From Cytophagales bacterium CG12_big_fil_rev_8_21_14_0_65_40_12 (GTDB lineage Bacteria; Bacteroidota; Bacteroidia; Cytophagales; Cyclobacteriaceae), in NCBI GenBank assembly GCA_002786855.1, contig PCUU01000041.1, positions 24,402-88,401 on the forward strand: a DNA stretch of 64,000 bases. Direction: 5' to 3'. Below the pieces are notes generated by a model that did no database searches, had not been told where the DNA came from, and saw only the letters and a program-made list of their open reading frames with translations. Positions 24,428-33,600 of this stretch are shown one piece after another. The position numbers and the translations under genes are program-made. Positions within the stretch are counted from its first letter, which is position 1; every line of letters begins with the position of its first letter.

Positions 24428-26779
24428 TTAGAATTTGATATTATAGGTAACTGATGGCAGCAATGGGAAAAGGTAAATCATCCGCGCTTCCTTTTCGGTT
24501 CCATCGCCAATGATGTCCCCATCGTCATTTTGCTTTACTCGCGTATAAAGGCTGAATGGATTCTTTCTGCTGTAAGCATTGTACAAGGAGAATACCCACG
24601 AGGTCTCGTACTTCTTGCCTAAATTCCTTCTTGGAATAAGCGTTGCGCTTAAGTCCAATCGATGAAAATCGGGCAATCTATAGCCATTGCGCTCTGTAAT
24701 TACATCGGCCACATAACCATCTCCATATTGGTATGAACCCGAAGGGATAGTGGTTGGTCGTCCGGTACCATAAGTAAAGCTTCCTCCAAATGACCATTTT
24801 TCGTTGTAATCATAGGTACCGAGTATGCTCAAACTGTGTCTTCTGTCATGATTTGCATCAAATGTTCTGCTAAGATTCACTCCTTGAATGGTGCGCTCAG
24901 CTTTGGACAATGTATAGCCGATAAATCCAGTAAGCGCTCCCTCCTTTTTCTGTAAAAAGAATTCTAAACCATAACCTACTGCTTCGCCTTGGCGATATTC
25001 GGTTGGTAAATCATCGTTGAAGAAAATCTGCGCATTATCAGCAAAGTCAGTTACGTTATCCATGGTTTTATAATAGGCTTCTACTGAAAACTCATAGGTA
25101 TTATTTTTGAAGTTTTTGAAATAACCTAATGCCACTTGGTCAGCCGTTTGAGGTTTTAAATAATAACCACTTGGTGCCCATGTATTGAAAGGCAAAGGAA
25201 CCGTTCCCGAAGAAATCAAGTGCGTGTTCTGCACCATTCGGTTATAACTTGCTTTAATTGAAGTACTTGGATTCATCAAATAGCGCATTGAAAGCCTTGG
25301 CTCAAAATTTACATAGGTTTTAATCGGTTCGAAACTTTTGAAAGAGAGCGTATCTGTCCTTGTTGGGTTCGAACTATCATTGGCATCTTCATAAACATAA
25401 ACATCTCCCTGCCCTATGCTTTGAAAAATAGATAATCGAGCGCCATAATCTAAGGTCAACTTGTCTGATACTTTGTGTTGCGCACCAAGATACAAGGCCT
25501 GATCCAAGGCGTATTCATGTTGTAATTCAGTACGATTAAAAATGGATCCCTCCACTGGGTCGATGATGCCCGGAGCAAATCTTCTGTAGGTGATGTGATA
25601 ACCAAAATCCAATTCGAATTCGGGACTCGCGAAGTAATTCAAATCATTTTTGATGCTATATTCCTGTAAACCTGAATCCCAAGTAAAGCCTTGAGCGGCA
25701 TCATCCAATGACAAACCATAATCGAAGTTTGAAGCGATTAGCGAAGTATTTGAGAAAAGCTTGTCGCTAAAAAGGTGATTCCAACGAAATGTACCTGTCC
25801 TATTTCCCCAGTCAAAACCAAAATCATCTCCAAAGCTGAAGCTATCGCGGCCAGCATAAAGAGAAAGAAAGAATCTATCTTTATTATTCGCTCTCCAATT
25901 GAGTTTAGCATTTACATCATAGAAATAAACAGAATTGTCGTTGTTGGCAGCTTTCAGAAACAAATCAACATAAGATCTTCTCGCAGAAAAAAGAAATGAG
26001 CTTTCATCCTTTTTAATCGGCCCTTCAAGGGAAAGATTACTCGCCAATAGGCCAATGCCTGCTTCGCCTTCGAATTCCTTATTATTTCCATCTCTCGTCC
26101 GAACGTCTAAAATAGATGACAGCCTACCGCCAAATCTAGCTGGAATCCCTCCTTTATAGAGTTCAGAATCCTTGATAATATCAGCATTAAATACAGAGAA
26201 AAGACCGAATAAATGGGAAGGATCATAAACTGGTGCTTCATCAATCAATATCAAATTTTGATCGGCACTTCCTCCACGCACAAAAAATGCGGATGTACCT
26301 TCGCCTGCTGAAATTACACCTGGCAATAATTGAATGGTTTTAATGATGTCTGGCTCACCAAACAAAGCAGGTAGCTTTTTAACTTGTTTGATATCAAGCT
26401 CATTACGGCTCATTTGAATCCCGACTACGTTGGCTTCTGGCGCTTTACCAGTGACTACGACTTCTTCTAACTGCAATGCCTCTTCGGGCAAAGCGATATT
26501 CAAAGCCAAGTCTTTATCTAAAGTGACTGTCTTTTCGATAGAGAGATAACCGATAAAGCTGTATTTAATGGTGTAAGTACCGGGAGCCAATGTGAGCGAA
26601 TAGAAACCGTAGCTATTAGACACTACTCCGTTTCCCAATTCTGTCACTAAAACCGTGACGCCAATGAGTTCTTCGCCATTGGATGCATCTCTAACATACC
26701 CGTTCAAGGTGACCTTTTCTTGAGCGAATACTTGAATGGAACATAATGCGACCAATGCCGCAAGTAAAAATTTACGCAT
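24428..26779 (-). CDS. TonB-dependent outer-membrane receptor with carboxypeptidase-regulatory-like N-domain
   Basis: The 783-residue protein has a signal peptide (to VFAQE), a carboxypeptidase-D regulatory-like beta-sandwich (residues about 22-105, NGYVRDASNGEELIGVTVLV), a plug domain (LPALFGEPDIIKTIQLLPGV and FVRGGSADQNLILIDEAPVY) and a 22-strand barrel ending in an aromatic-rich YNIKF. It lacks a clear TonB box before the plug. The paired DUF4249 gene and the absence of SusD suggest uptake of a siderophore, peptide or other small ligand rather than a glycan. Confidence 0.92.
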   Translation of the reverse strand: MRKFLLAALVALCSIQVFAQEKVTLNGYVRDASNGEELIGVTVLVTELGNGVVSNSYGFYSLTLAPGTYTIKYSFIGYLSIEKTVTLDKDLALNIALPEEALQLEEVVVTGKAPEANVVGIQMSRNELDIKQVKKLPALFGEPDIIKTIQLLPGVISAGEGTSAFFVRGGSADQNLILIDEAPVYDPSHLFGLFSVFNADIIKDSELYKGGIPARFGGRLSSILDVRTRDGNNKEFEGEAGIGLLASNLSLEGPIKKDESSFLFSARRSYVDLFLKAANNDNSVYFYDVNAKLNWRANNKDRFFLSLYAGRDSFSFGDDFGFDWGNRTGTFRWNHLFSDKLFSNTSLIASNFDYGLSLDDAAQGFTWDSGLQEYSIKNDLNYFASPEFELDFGYHITYRRFAPGIIDPVEGSIFNRTELQHEYALDQALYLGAQHKVSDKLTLDYGARLSIFQSIGQGDVYVYEDANDSSNPTRTDTLSFKSFEPIKTYVNFEPRLSMRYLMNPSTSIKASYNRMVQNTHLISSGTVPLPFNTWAPSGYYLKPQTADQVALGYFKNFKNNTYEFSVEAYYKTMDNVTDFADNAQIFFNDDLPTEYRQGEAVGYGLEFFLQKKEGALTGFIGYTLSKAERTIQGVNLSRTFDANHDRRHSLSILGTYDYNEKWSFGGSFTYGTGRPTTIPSGSYQYGDGYVADVITERNGYRLPDFHRLDLSATLIPRRNLGKKYETSWVFSLYNAYSRKNPFSLYTRVKQNDDGDIIGDGTEKEARMIYLFPLLPSVTYNIKF

Positions 26780-27128
26780 AATAAATTGAGGTTTTGACTT
26801 TTGTTGTTGTTGAAAAATTGACCTTAAAATTGAATATTCATGTATTCATATGTGTGACGGATAACCAAGCCAACACACGTATGGCAATTAAAAAATTTAA
26901 TAGTAAGTCGTAAAAGGTGCGGAAAGGTTGCAGGTAAATCAGACTAATAACAAAAAAGCGGAAAAGATAATTTTAGCTTAATCATCCCTTCCGCTGCTCA
27001 GCAGAATAAGTCGAGGACTTATGTTGTGCACAAGCCAATAAAACCCCACAATAAAAATAATCGCAACAAAATTTTGAGATTTCAATTGATTATTCATAAT
27101 ATAGCAGTATCAATAATTGATTTATCAA
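26780..27128. other. Divergent intergenic region, no gene seen
   Basis: This A/T-rich stretch lies between the receptor and marR genes and must carry promoters for both. No promoter box is convincing. Dyads with TTGAT/ATCAA half-sites cluster next to the marR start and are listed separately. Confidence 0.5.
27082..27128. promoter_or_regulatory. Candidate MarR operator upstream of marR
   Basis: The region holds TCAATTGA (27082-27089), the perfect 6-1-6 palindrome ATCAATAATTGAT (27109-27121) and another ATCAA (27124-27128) directly before the start codon. The same half-sites recur before the next gene. MarR proteins usually bind such A/T-rich palindromes over their own promoter, so autoregulation is likely. 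Confidence 0.45.
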
Positions 27129-27554
27129 ATGAATATCGAAAGTATCATCCTTTTCCAAATTGACAAGACCAGTAAAGTCTCTAAGTTATATTCACAAAGA
27201 GAATTTGACAGATTGGGTATGGGCATCACTGTTGAACAGTGGATATTATTGAAGATTATTGAAGAAAATGATGGACTTACTCAAAAGGAATTGGCTGAAA
27301 AGTCACTAAGAGACCCTGCTTCTATTACACGTACTTTGGACTTATTGAATAAAAAAGGTTTTGTGGAAAGAAGACCAGTTGAAGATAACAGGCGACAATA
27401 CAGTATTTGCCTTAAAAAAGAAGGGACGTTTCTTATTGAGAAATATATGCCCGTTATCAGTAGTCACCGGGCAAAAAGCATTGAAGGAATTACAGAACAA
27501 GAGTTAGAAGTGTTGACACTCCTTTTAGGAAAAATTCAAAAGAATATGGTGTAA
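27129..27554 (+). CDS. MarR-family transcriptional regulator
   Basis: The protein has 141 residues from the ATG at 27129; a TTG at 27117 is in frame but lies within the operator. The winged helix-turn-helix is visible: LTQKELAEKSLRDPASITRTLDLLNKKG is helix-turn-helix plus recognition helix, then the wing ERRPVEDNRRQYSI. N- and C-terminal helices form the dimer. MarR proteins are usually repressors released by small phenolic or oxidised compounds. It leads a cassette with a RidA-like and a DOMON protein. Confidence 0.9.
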   Translation: MNIESIILFQIDKTSKVSKLYSQREFDRLGMGITVEQWILLKIIEENDGLTQKELAEKSLRDPASITRTLDLLNKKGFVERRPVEDNRRQYSICLKKEGTFLIEKYMPVISSHRAKSIEGITEQELEVLTLLLGKIQKNMV

Positions 27555-27571
27555 ATTTTTTAACCATAAAA

Positions 27572-27596
27572 TTGATATATCAATGATTGATATCAA
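27572..27596. promoter_or_regulatory. Double palindrome over the RidA-like gene start, candidate MarR operator
   Basis: TTGATATATCAA (27572-27583) and TTGATATCAA (27587-27596) are two perfect palindromes. The first ends on, and the second follows, the start codon of the RidA-like gene at 27583. The half-sites match those before marR, suggesting the same regulator binds both and could block the second gene directly. Confidence 0.5.
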
Positions 27597-28053
27597 CATC
27601 AACAAATTACTCCTCCTTATGCTGACTTCAACCTTAGCTTCATGTGGCATGAAAATATCTACAATTAACAACCCTAATGTATATGCAACTCACGATTTTG
27701 GGTTTTCACAAGCAGTAATTTTCAATAATGTAATATACGGTTCGGGACAAGTTGGGTGGGACAAAGATTACACACTTCCAGCAAACTCAGATTTTAAACA
27801 ACAGTTTGAGCAAACTTTAATAAATATAGAACGCCTGTTAGAAAGTCAAAAGTGCAGTTGGCAAGACGTGTTGCATCTTAGATTTTATGTTGTAGGCCTG
27901 AATGCTGTAAAAAGAGAAAACATAGGTACTTTTTTAAAACAAACCTTCAGCAATGGTTATGCACCTGCTACTACACTAATTGGTATATCAGCTTTAGCCA
28001 GAGAAAACCTTCTAATTGAAATTGAATTCACCGCTAAAATTAAAAAACAATGA
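27583..28053 (+). CDS. RidA/YjgF-like lipoprotein
   Basis: The 156-residue product has a lipoprotein signal ending TLASCG and then a RidA-type domain (IYGSGQVGWD, TLINIERLLES, RFYVVGLNAV, FTAKIKK). Canonical RidA has an arginine in a P-A-R-x motif that binds the enamine substrate; here the matching segment is APATTLIG, without it. So imine-deaminase activity is doubtful and the protein may bind a ligand instead. An exported RidA-like lipoprotein is unusual. It overlaps the next gene by four bases. Confidence 0.82.
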   Translation: MIDININKLLLLMLTSTLASCGMKISTINNPNVYATHDFGFSQAVIFNNVIYGSGQVGWDKDYTLPANSDFKQQFEQTLINIERLLESQKCSWQDVLHLRFYVVGLNAVKRENIGTFLKQTFSNGYAPATTLIGISALARENLLIEIEFTAKIKKQ

Positions 28054-28547
28054 AAATAATAATCATTTGCATGGCATTATTGACCATCACTCAAAATCAG
28101 CCACAAGATACCATGAAAGAAGTACATAAAAACAACATGATAGTAAGGTGGAAAATGGAAAAAGAATCCATCTATTTTGAAATGGAAGCACCCACAAATG
28201 GTTGGGTCGCCATTGGATTCAACGAAACAACTTCTTTAGCGGGCACATACTTACTTATGGGGCGTATTCGGAACGGAAAGGCAGAAGTTGTGGAACATTA
28301 CACCGAAAGGCCAGGCAATTACAAACCTATCGCTGATTTAGGAATACCTAACCAGGTAATTTCTATCTCAGGGGATGAAAAGGGGAATCTGACCAAATTG
28401 AAATTCTCGATACCAATAAGCAAATCCAGTAAATACCATAAGCAGCTTTCAAAAGAAACTAAATGGACTTTGCTGTTAGCTTACAGTGTAGATGATGATT
28501 TTCAGCATCATTCCATTATGAGAACCTCAATGGAAATAATACTTTAA
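28050..28547 (+). CDS. DOMON-domain protein
   Basis: The 165-residue protein has an N-terminal hydrophobic leader without a clear cleavage site, then a DOMON beta-sandwich: MIVRWKMEKESIYFEMEAP, GWVAIGFNETTSLAGTYLLM and a late VDDDFQHHSIM with two His. DOMON domains bind heme or sugars and are found in redox proteins outside the cytoplasm. The start overlaps the RidA-like stop (ATGA), so translation is coupled. A redox or ligand-binding role next to a MarR regulator is inferred. Confidence 0.8.
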   Translation: MKIIIICMALLTITQNQPQDTMKEVHKNNMIVRWKMEKESIYFEMEAPTNGWVAIGFNETTSLAGTYLLMGRIRNGKAEVVEHYTERPGNYKPIADLGIPNQVISISGDEKGNLTKLKFSIPISKSSKYHKQLSKETKWTLLLAYSVDDDFQHHSIMRTSMEIIL

Positions 28548-28640
28548 GTCATGAATATCAATCAGATCAGATCTCCTTAAAACACCAATTCATAACCACA
28601 GATTCAATAATATTTATTTTAAAACTTTGAATACAAAAAA

Positions 28641-29066
28641 ATGAACAAAACAATTTTAATTGGCATTTTTGCCCTTTTCATGACAGCTGGTTGCAAGGCG
28701 CAATCTTCTGACGAAAAAGCTATAAAAGAAACCATAATAGGCTTTTCAAAAGCAGGAGATAAAAATGATGCCGATAAATTAGCAACTTATTTGGACGATA
28801 ATTATCGCATTGTAATGAACCGACTATTTGGTAGTAGTGAAGTTTCTGTAATGACCAAGGATATTTATCTTGAGAAAATCAGAACCAAAGAATATGGTGG
28901 AGATAATAGAAAAGTCGAAATAGAATCTATCGTGCTCAATGGTTCGACAGCAAGTGCAAAGGTGTCATTTGTAGGTTCTAAAATGACGTTTGTTTCAATC
29001 TTTAACCTTATTAAAGACGGAAATAATGAATGGAAACTTGTAAGTGATGTGCCCGTAATGAAATAG
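28641..29066 (+). CDS. NTF2-like small lipoprotein
   Basis: The 141-residue product has a lipoprotein signal ending MTAGCK. The rest has the cone-shaped NTF2/DUF4440-like pattern: a helical start (AIKETIIGFSKAGDKNDADKL), then YLDDNYRIVMNR and repeated beta strands to NEWKLVSDVPV. Such domains bind small ligands or act as isomerases. It lies 93 bases after the DOMON gene and may belong to the same unit. Function unknown. Confidence 0.78.
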   Translation: MNKTILIGIFALFMTAGCKAQSSDEKAIKETIIGFSKAGDKNDADKLATYLDDNYRIVMNRLFGSSEVSVMTKDIYLEKIRTKEYGGDNRKVEIESIVLNGSTASAKVSFVGSKMTFVSIFNLIKDGNNEWKLVSDVPVMK

Positions 29067-29090
29067 CCTGTACACAATACGGTACAAAAG

Positions 29091-29126
29091 CAATAGCGGT
29101 TTAGGTGCTAACCTGAACCGCTATTG
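29091..29126 (+). terminator. Strong hairpin between convergent genes
   Basis: CAATAGCGGTT pairs with AACCGCTATTG, and an inner AGGT/ACCT pair extends the stem. It separates the NTF2-like gene from the leftward gltD and could terminate either. The following tract is A/T-rich, without a long T-run. Confidence 0.7.
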
Positions 29127-29163
29127 CGATTAAATAAATATCTTGTTTTCCGAAAAAGTAGTG

Positions 29164-30609
29164 CTATAAATCCGCTACTACTGTTATACTAACCGCTTCT
29201 GCCATCAATTGATCATGCACTACCTTAGCGGCTTTTCTACCTTCTGCAATGGCCCAAACCACTAAAGATTGACCTCTGCGACTATCGCCTGCTGCATAAA
29301 ACTTCGGATGGCTGGTTTTAAAGTTGGTAGTTTGAAGATTTCCTCGACTGTCTAAAGCCAGTTTCATTTCTTCTACTAGACCAGAAGGATCAGTATGGCT
29401 AAAGCCGATGGCAAGGAGCGCCAAATCACAGGGAAGAATCTTTGAACTTCCTTCTCTTTCTTTGAATTTAAATTGGCCCTTATCAATCCATTCAATTTCA
29501 ACCATTTCTATGGCTTTCAATTGACCCGCTTCACCAATGAATCTTTTGGTCAACATGGACCATTCACGGTCGACACCTTCTTCATGGGAAGATGAGGTAT
29601 TCAACACCATTGGCCATTCTGGCCAAGGATTTTCAGTAGAACGCGCTGTAGCTGGCTTGTCCAAAAGTTCAATTTGCAAGACGGAAGCCGCTTTTTGGCG
29701 ATTCGAAGTACCTACACAATCGGCACCCGTATCACCTCCTCCAATTACCACCACATGTTTTCCTTCAGCATTGAATCTGGGCTGTATTACATCTATTTCT
29801 TTTCCGTTCTTCTGATTTTGATGACTCAAGAAAGGCATAGCAAACTCCACTCCTTTCAAATCTCTTCCCTCAATTTGCATATCTCTAGGAATGGTGGAAC
29901 CCGTACAAAGTACTACCGAATCGTATTCAGCTGCTAAAGTTCCACCCGTGATATCGGTACCTACGTGAATGCCTGTTTTAAAAACAACTCCAGAGGCCTT
30001 CATCAAGTCTACCCTTCTCTCAACCACCGATTTAGCCAATTTAAAATCAGGGATTCCGTAGCGTAAAAGTCCGCCTAGCTGCGCATCACGCTCATAAACC
30101 ACTACTTCATGTCCTTTTTTAATAAGTTCATCGGCTACCGCCAAACCAGCTGGCCCAGAACCTATTACTGCCACTTTTTTATTGGTTTTAGGTACCACAG
30201 GATGTGGCTTTTCCCAGCCTTCATCAAAAGCAGTTTCAATAATTTCTCTTTCGATATGCTCGATATTGACCGCTTGATTATTCAAACCGAGTACACAAGA
30301 TGCTTCGCAAGGTGCGGGACAGATTCTGCCTGTGAATTCTGGGAAGTTGTTGGTGCTTTTTAATATATCAAAAGCCCCTTTCCAATCACCTTGATAAACT
30401 GCATCATTGAAATCTGGAATTTTATTTCCCAGTGGACAACCTTGATGACAAAAAGGAATGCCACAATCCATACACCTGGCTGCCTGATCTTTGTATTCCT
30501 CCTTTGGCCAAGGCAAAACAAATTCTTCAAAATGCTCAACTCTTTCGGTTGGAGCAGCATATTGTTTTTTAGCCCTAGTATGCTTTAAAAATCCTTTAAC
30601 GTCTCCCAT
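29164..30609 (-). CDS. gltD: Glutamate synthase small (beta) subunit
   Basis: The 481-residue subunit passes electrons from NAD(P)H via FAD and iron-sulfur centres to GltB. N-terminal cysteine motifs RCMDCGIPFCHQGCP and RICPAPCEASCVLG bind the 4Fe-4S clusters. KVAVIGSGPAGLAVADELI is the FAD-binding Rossmann motif and HVVVIGGGDTGADCVG the NAD(P)H one. The start codon overlaps the gltB stop (TAATG), so translation is coupled. Confidence 0.96.
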   Translation of the reverse strand: MGDVKGFLKHTRAKKQYAAPTERVEHFEEFVLPWPKEEYKDQAARCMDCGIPFCHQGCPLGNKIPDFNDAVYQGDWKGAFDILKSTNNFPEFTGRICPAPCEASCVLGLNNQAVNIEHIEREIIETAFDEGWEKPHPVVPKTNKKVAVIGSGPAGLAVADELIKKGHEVVVYERDAQLGGLLRYGIPDFKLAKSVVERRVDLMKASGVVFKTGIHVGTDITGGTLAAEYDSVVLCTGSTIPRDMQIEGRDLKGVEFAMPFLSHQNQKNGKEIDVIQPRFNAEGKHVVVIGGGDTGADCVGTSNRQKAASVLQIELLDKPATARSTENPWPEWPMVLNTSSSHEEGVDREWSMLTKRFIGEAGQLKAIEMVEIEWIDKGQFKFKEREGSSKILPCDLALLAIGFSHTDPSGLVEEMKLALDSRGNLQTTNFKTSHPKFYAAGDSRRGQSLVVWAIAEGRKAAKVVHDQLMAEAVSITVVADL

Positions 30610-33600
30610 TATGCGTTTACTTTTGCCGTTTTTCGGCCCTCTATCACTTTCTTATACTCAGTAGGAATCACTTTCACAAAGCTCAATTTCAGATCCTCCC
30701 AATTACTCAATATCTCTATGGCTTTGATACTGGAAGTATTGCTGACATGCTCTTCTAACATCAATGAGAGGTAATTGTAGTCTTCTTCCTCGCACTCATC
30801 AAATTCTACCAATTCCATATTGCAGTTATTAAGCAGTTCATAATTTTCGGCATAAACGTAAGCAATACCGCCACTCATACCTGCAGCGAAATTCTTACCC
30901 ACATTACCAAGAATCACGACCTTTCCGCCAGTCATGTACTCGCAGCCATGATCACCTAGGCCTTCGACTACCACTTGTGCACCTGAATTTCGCACTGCAA
31001 AACGTTCTCCAGCCCGGCCGTTGACGAAGAGCTTGCCTGAGGTAGCTCCATATAAAGCTACGTTCCCAATTAAAACACTTTCATTGGCTTTGGTCTCACT
31101 GGTGAAATTCGGATAAATGGCAATTTTACCTCCTGAAAGCCCCTTGCCCACGTAATCGTTAGCTTCTCCTTGAAGATTGAAAGAAATGCCTTTGGCAAGA
31201 AAAGCCCCGAAACTTTGACCAGCGACACCTTTGAAATCAATTTTTATAGAATCTTCTGAAAGTCCACCTGGCCCATACTTGTTAACCAATTGACCAGAAA
31301 GCATCGCTCCTGTTGATCGATTTTGCGTGCTGATTGGAAGTGTGAATTCTACTTTAGAAGCCTTTTGAAAAGCTTCATTAGACATTTCTATAAGAGTTCT
31401 GTCTAGAACATCGTCTAATTTATGATCTTGTTTTTCGGTTCTACATTGAAGTTTTCCGTTGCCAATAAATTCATTGTACAACAAAGGCGTCAAATCAATG
31501 CTGCCCGCTCTTTCGTTGGCTTTGGACCTATTGAATTTCAACAGATCAGTTCTTCCTACCAATTGATTAATGGTTGGCACTCCCAATTCTGCCATAATCT
31601 CTCTTAATTCCATGGCCATAAACTGGAAGAAGTTGACAATGTCTTCGACCCTGCCAGTGAACATTTTTCTGAGCTCTGGGTTTTGAGTCGCCACACCAAC
31701 AGGACAAGTGTTCAAATGACACTTTCTCATCATGACACAGCCTTCAACTACCAAAACTGCTGTAGCTACACCCCATTCTTCAGCACCTAGCATGGTGGCA
31801 ATAGCAAGATCTCTTGCCGTTCTTATTTGCCCGTCAGTCTGTAATCTGACACGATTTCTGAGGTTGTTTTTAAGCAAGGTTTGATGTGCTTCCGCCAAAC
31901 CGATTTCCCAAGGAATTCCAGCATGATGAATTGAGCTCAATGGTGAGGCCCCAGTTCCACCATCGTGACCGGAAATTAAAATGGCATCGGCATTGGCTTT
32001 GGCCACTCCTGCAGCGATGGTGCCAACCCCAGCTTCGGCCACCAATTTGACATTGATATCAGCGGCTGCATTCGTATTTTTTAAATCGTAAATCAATTGT
32101 GCCAAATCCTCAATAGAATAGATATCGTGATGAGGCGGTGGAGAAATAAGCGTTACACCAGGAGTCGAATGTCTGATTCGAGCGATATTTTCATCTACTT
32201 TTTGCCCAGGAAGTTGACCTCCTTCACCGGGTTTTGCTCCTTGAGCAATTTTGATTTGAATTTCATCGGCATTCATTAAATAGTGCGCTGTGACTCCAAA
32301 TCGGCCAGAAGCTACTTGCTTAATGGCTGAACGGGCAAGGAAGCCATCTTTATCTACTTTAAATCTCTCTGCATCTTCGCCACCTTCACCACTGTTCGAT
32401 TTTCCGCCAATCTTGTTCATTGCCTTCGCGATCGTAGTGTGGGCTTCTTCGGAGATAGAACCAAATGACATGGCCCCTGTGCTGAATCGTTTTAGAATGG
32501 ATTCGATTGGTTCTACTTGATCAATCGGAATGGCTTGCCCTGGCTGAAAATCAAATAGACTTCTGAGGGTCACGTTGCTTTCCGCTTGATCGTTAATCTC
32601 TTCAGTGTACTTTTTGAAAAGTTCGAAGTCATTGAGCCTAGTTGATTTTTGTAAAAGATGGATTGTTTTCGGATTGAACAAATGCTTCTCTCCTTCAACC
32701 CTCCATTGGTAAAGGCCACCGTCAGGCAAAGTTTTATTCTCGTTTGGTGCTAAAGCCAAATTATGATTGGCCAAGATTTCCTTTTCTAATTGTTCAAAGC
32801 CTTTTCCTGAAATTCTATTCGAAGTTCCGTTAAAACAAAGTGCTGTGACTTCATGGTCTAGACCTAGAATTTCGAAGATTTGGGCACTCTCGTAACTCTG
32901 TAGGGTTGAAATTCCCATCTTAGAAAGGATCTTTCTTAAGCCATAGCCAATGGCATGAATGTAACCATCAATCAATTCATTCTGACTTTCTAAAGTTTCG
33001 GCTTCTGGATTGGCTTGAATGATGGAGTTAAAAGCTAAATAAGGGCAAATTGCTACTGCGCCATAACCAATGAGCGTTGCGAAATGATGTGTTTCAAGTG
33101 CGTCACCTGCTTCTATTATTATGCTCACTTTGGCCCTTAAGCCTTTTGATAATAAGTGATGGTGAACAGCACCCGTGATCAACAGTGATGGAATGGAAAT
33201 AAAATCGTCATAAGTGACCTTGTTGGAAAGAATAAGAAGGTTCACTCCTTTATTCACTAAGTCTTCGGCTTCGTTACAGATTCTGATGATAGCAGATTTC
33301 AAATTTTCGAAATCCGACATGTACAGCGTGCGAATCATTTCAGCCTTAAAGCCATAAGATTTAATCGACTTTAGTTGGCTTAGTTCTGATGGCCTTAATA
33401 CAGGTTGGCTGAGATATATTTTTCTGGCATGTCCCTCCTTATCCGCCAATAAGTTCTGTTGGCTACCTAAATAAACACCCAACGACATCACCGATTTTTC
33501 TCTAATAGGGTCAATGGCGGGATTACTTACTTGTGCAAAAACTTGCTTGAAATAATTCGAGATGTGTGCATTTCTTTTGGCAAAAACAGCCAATGGTGTG

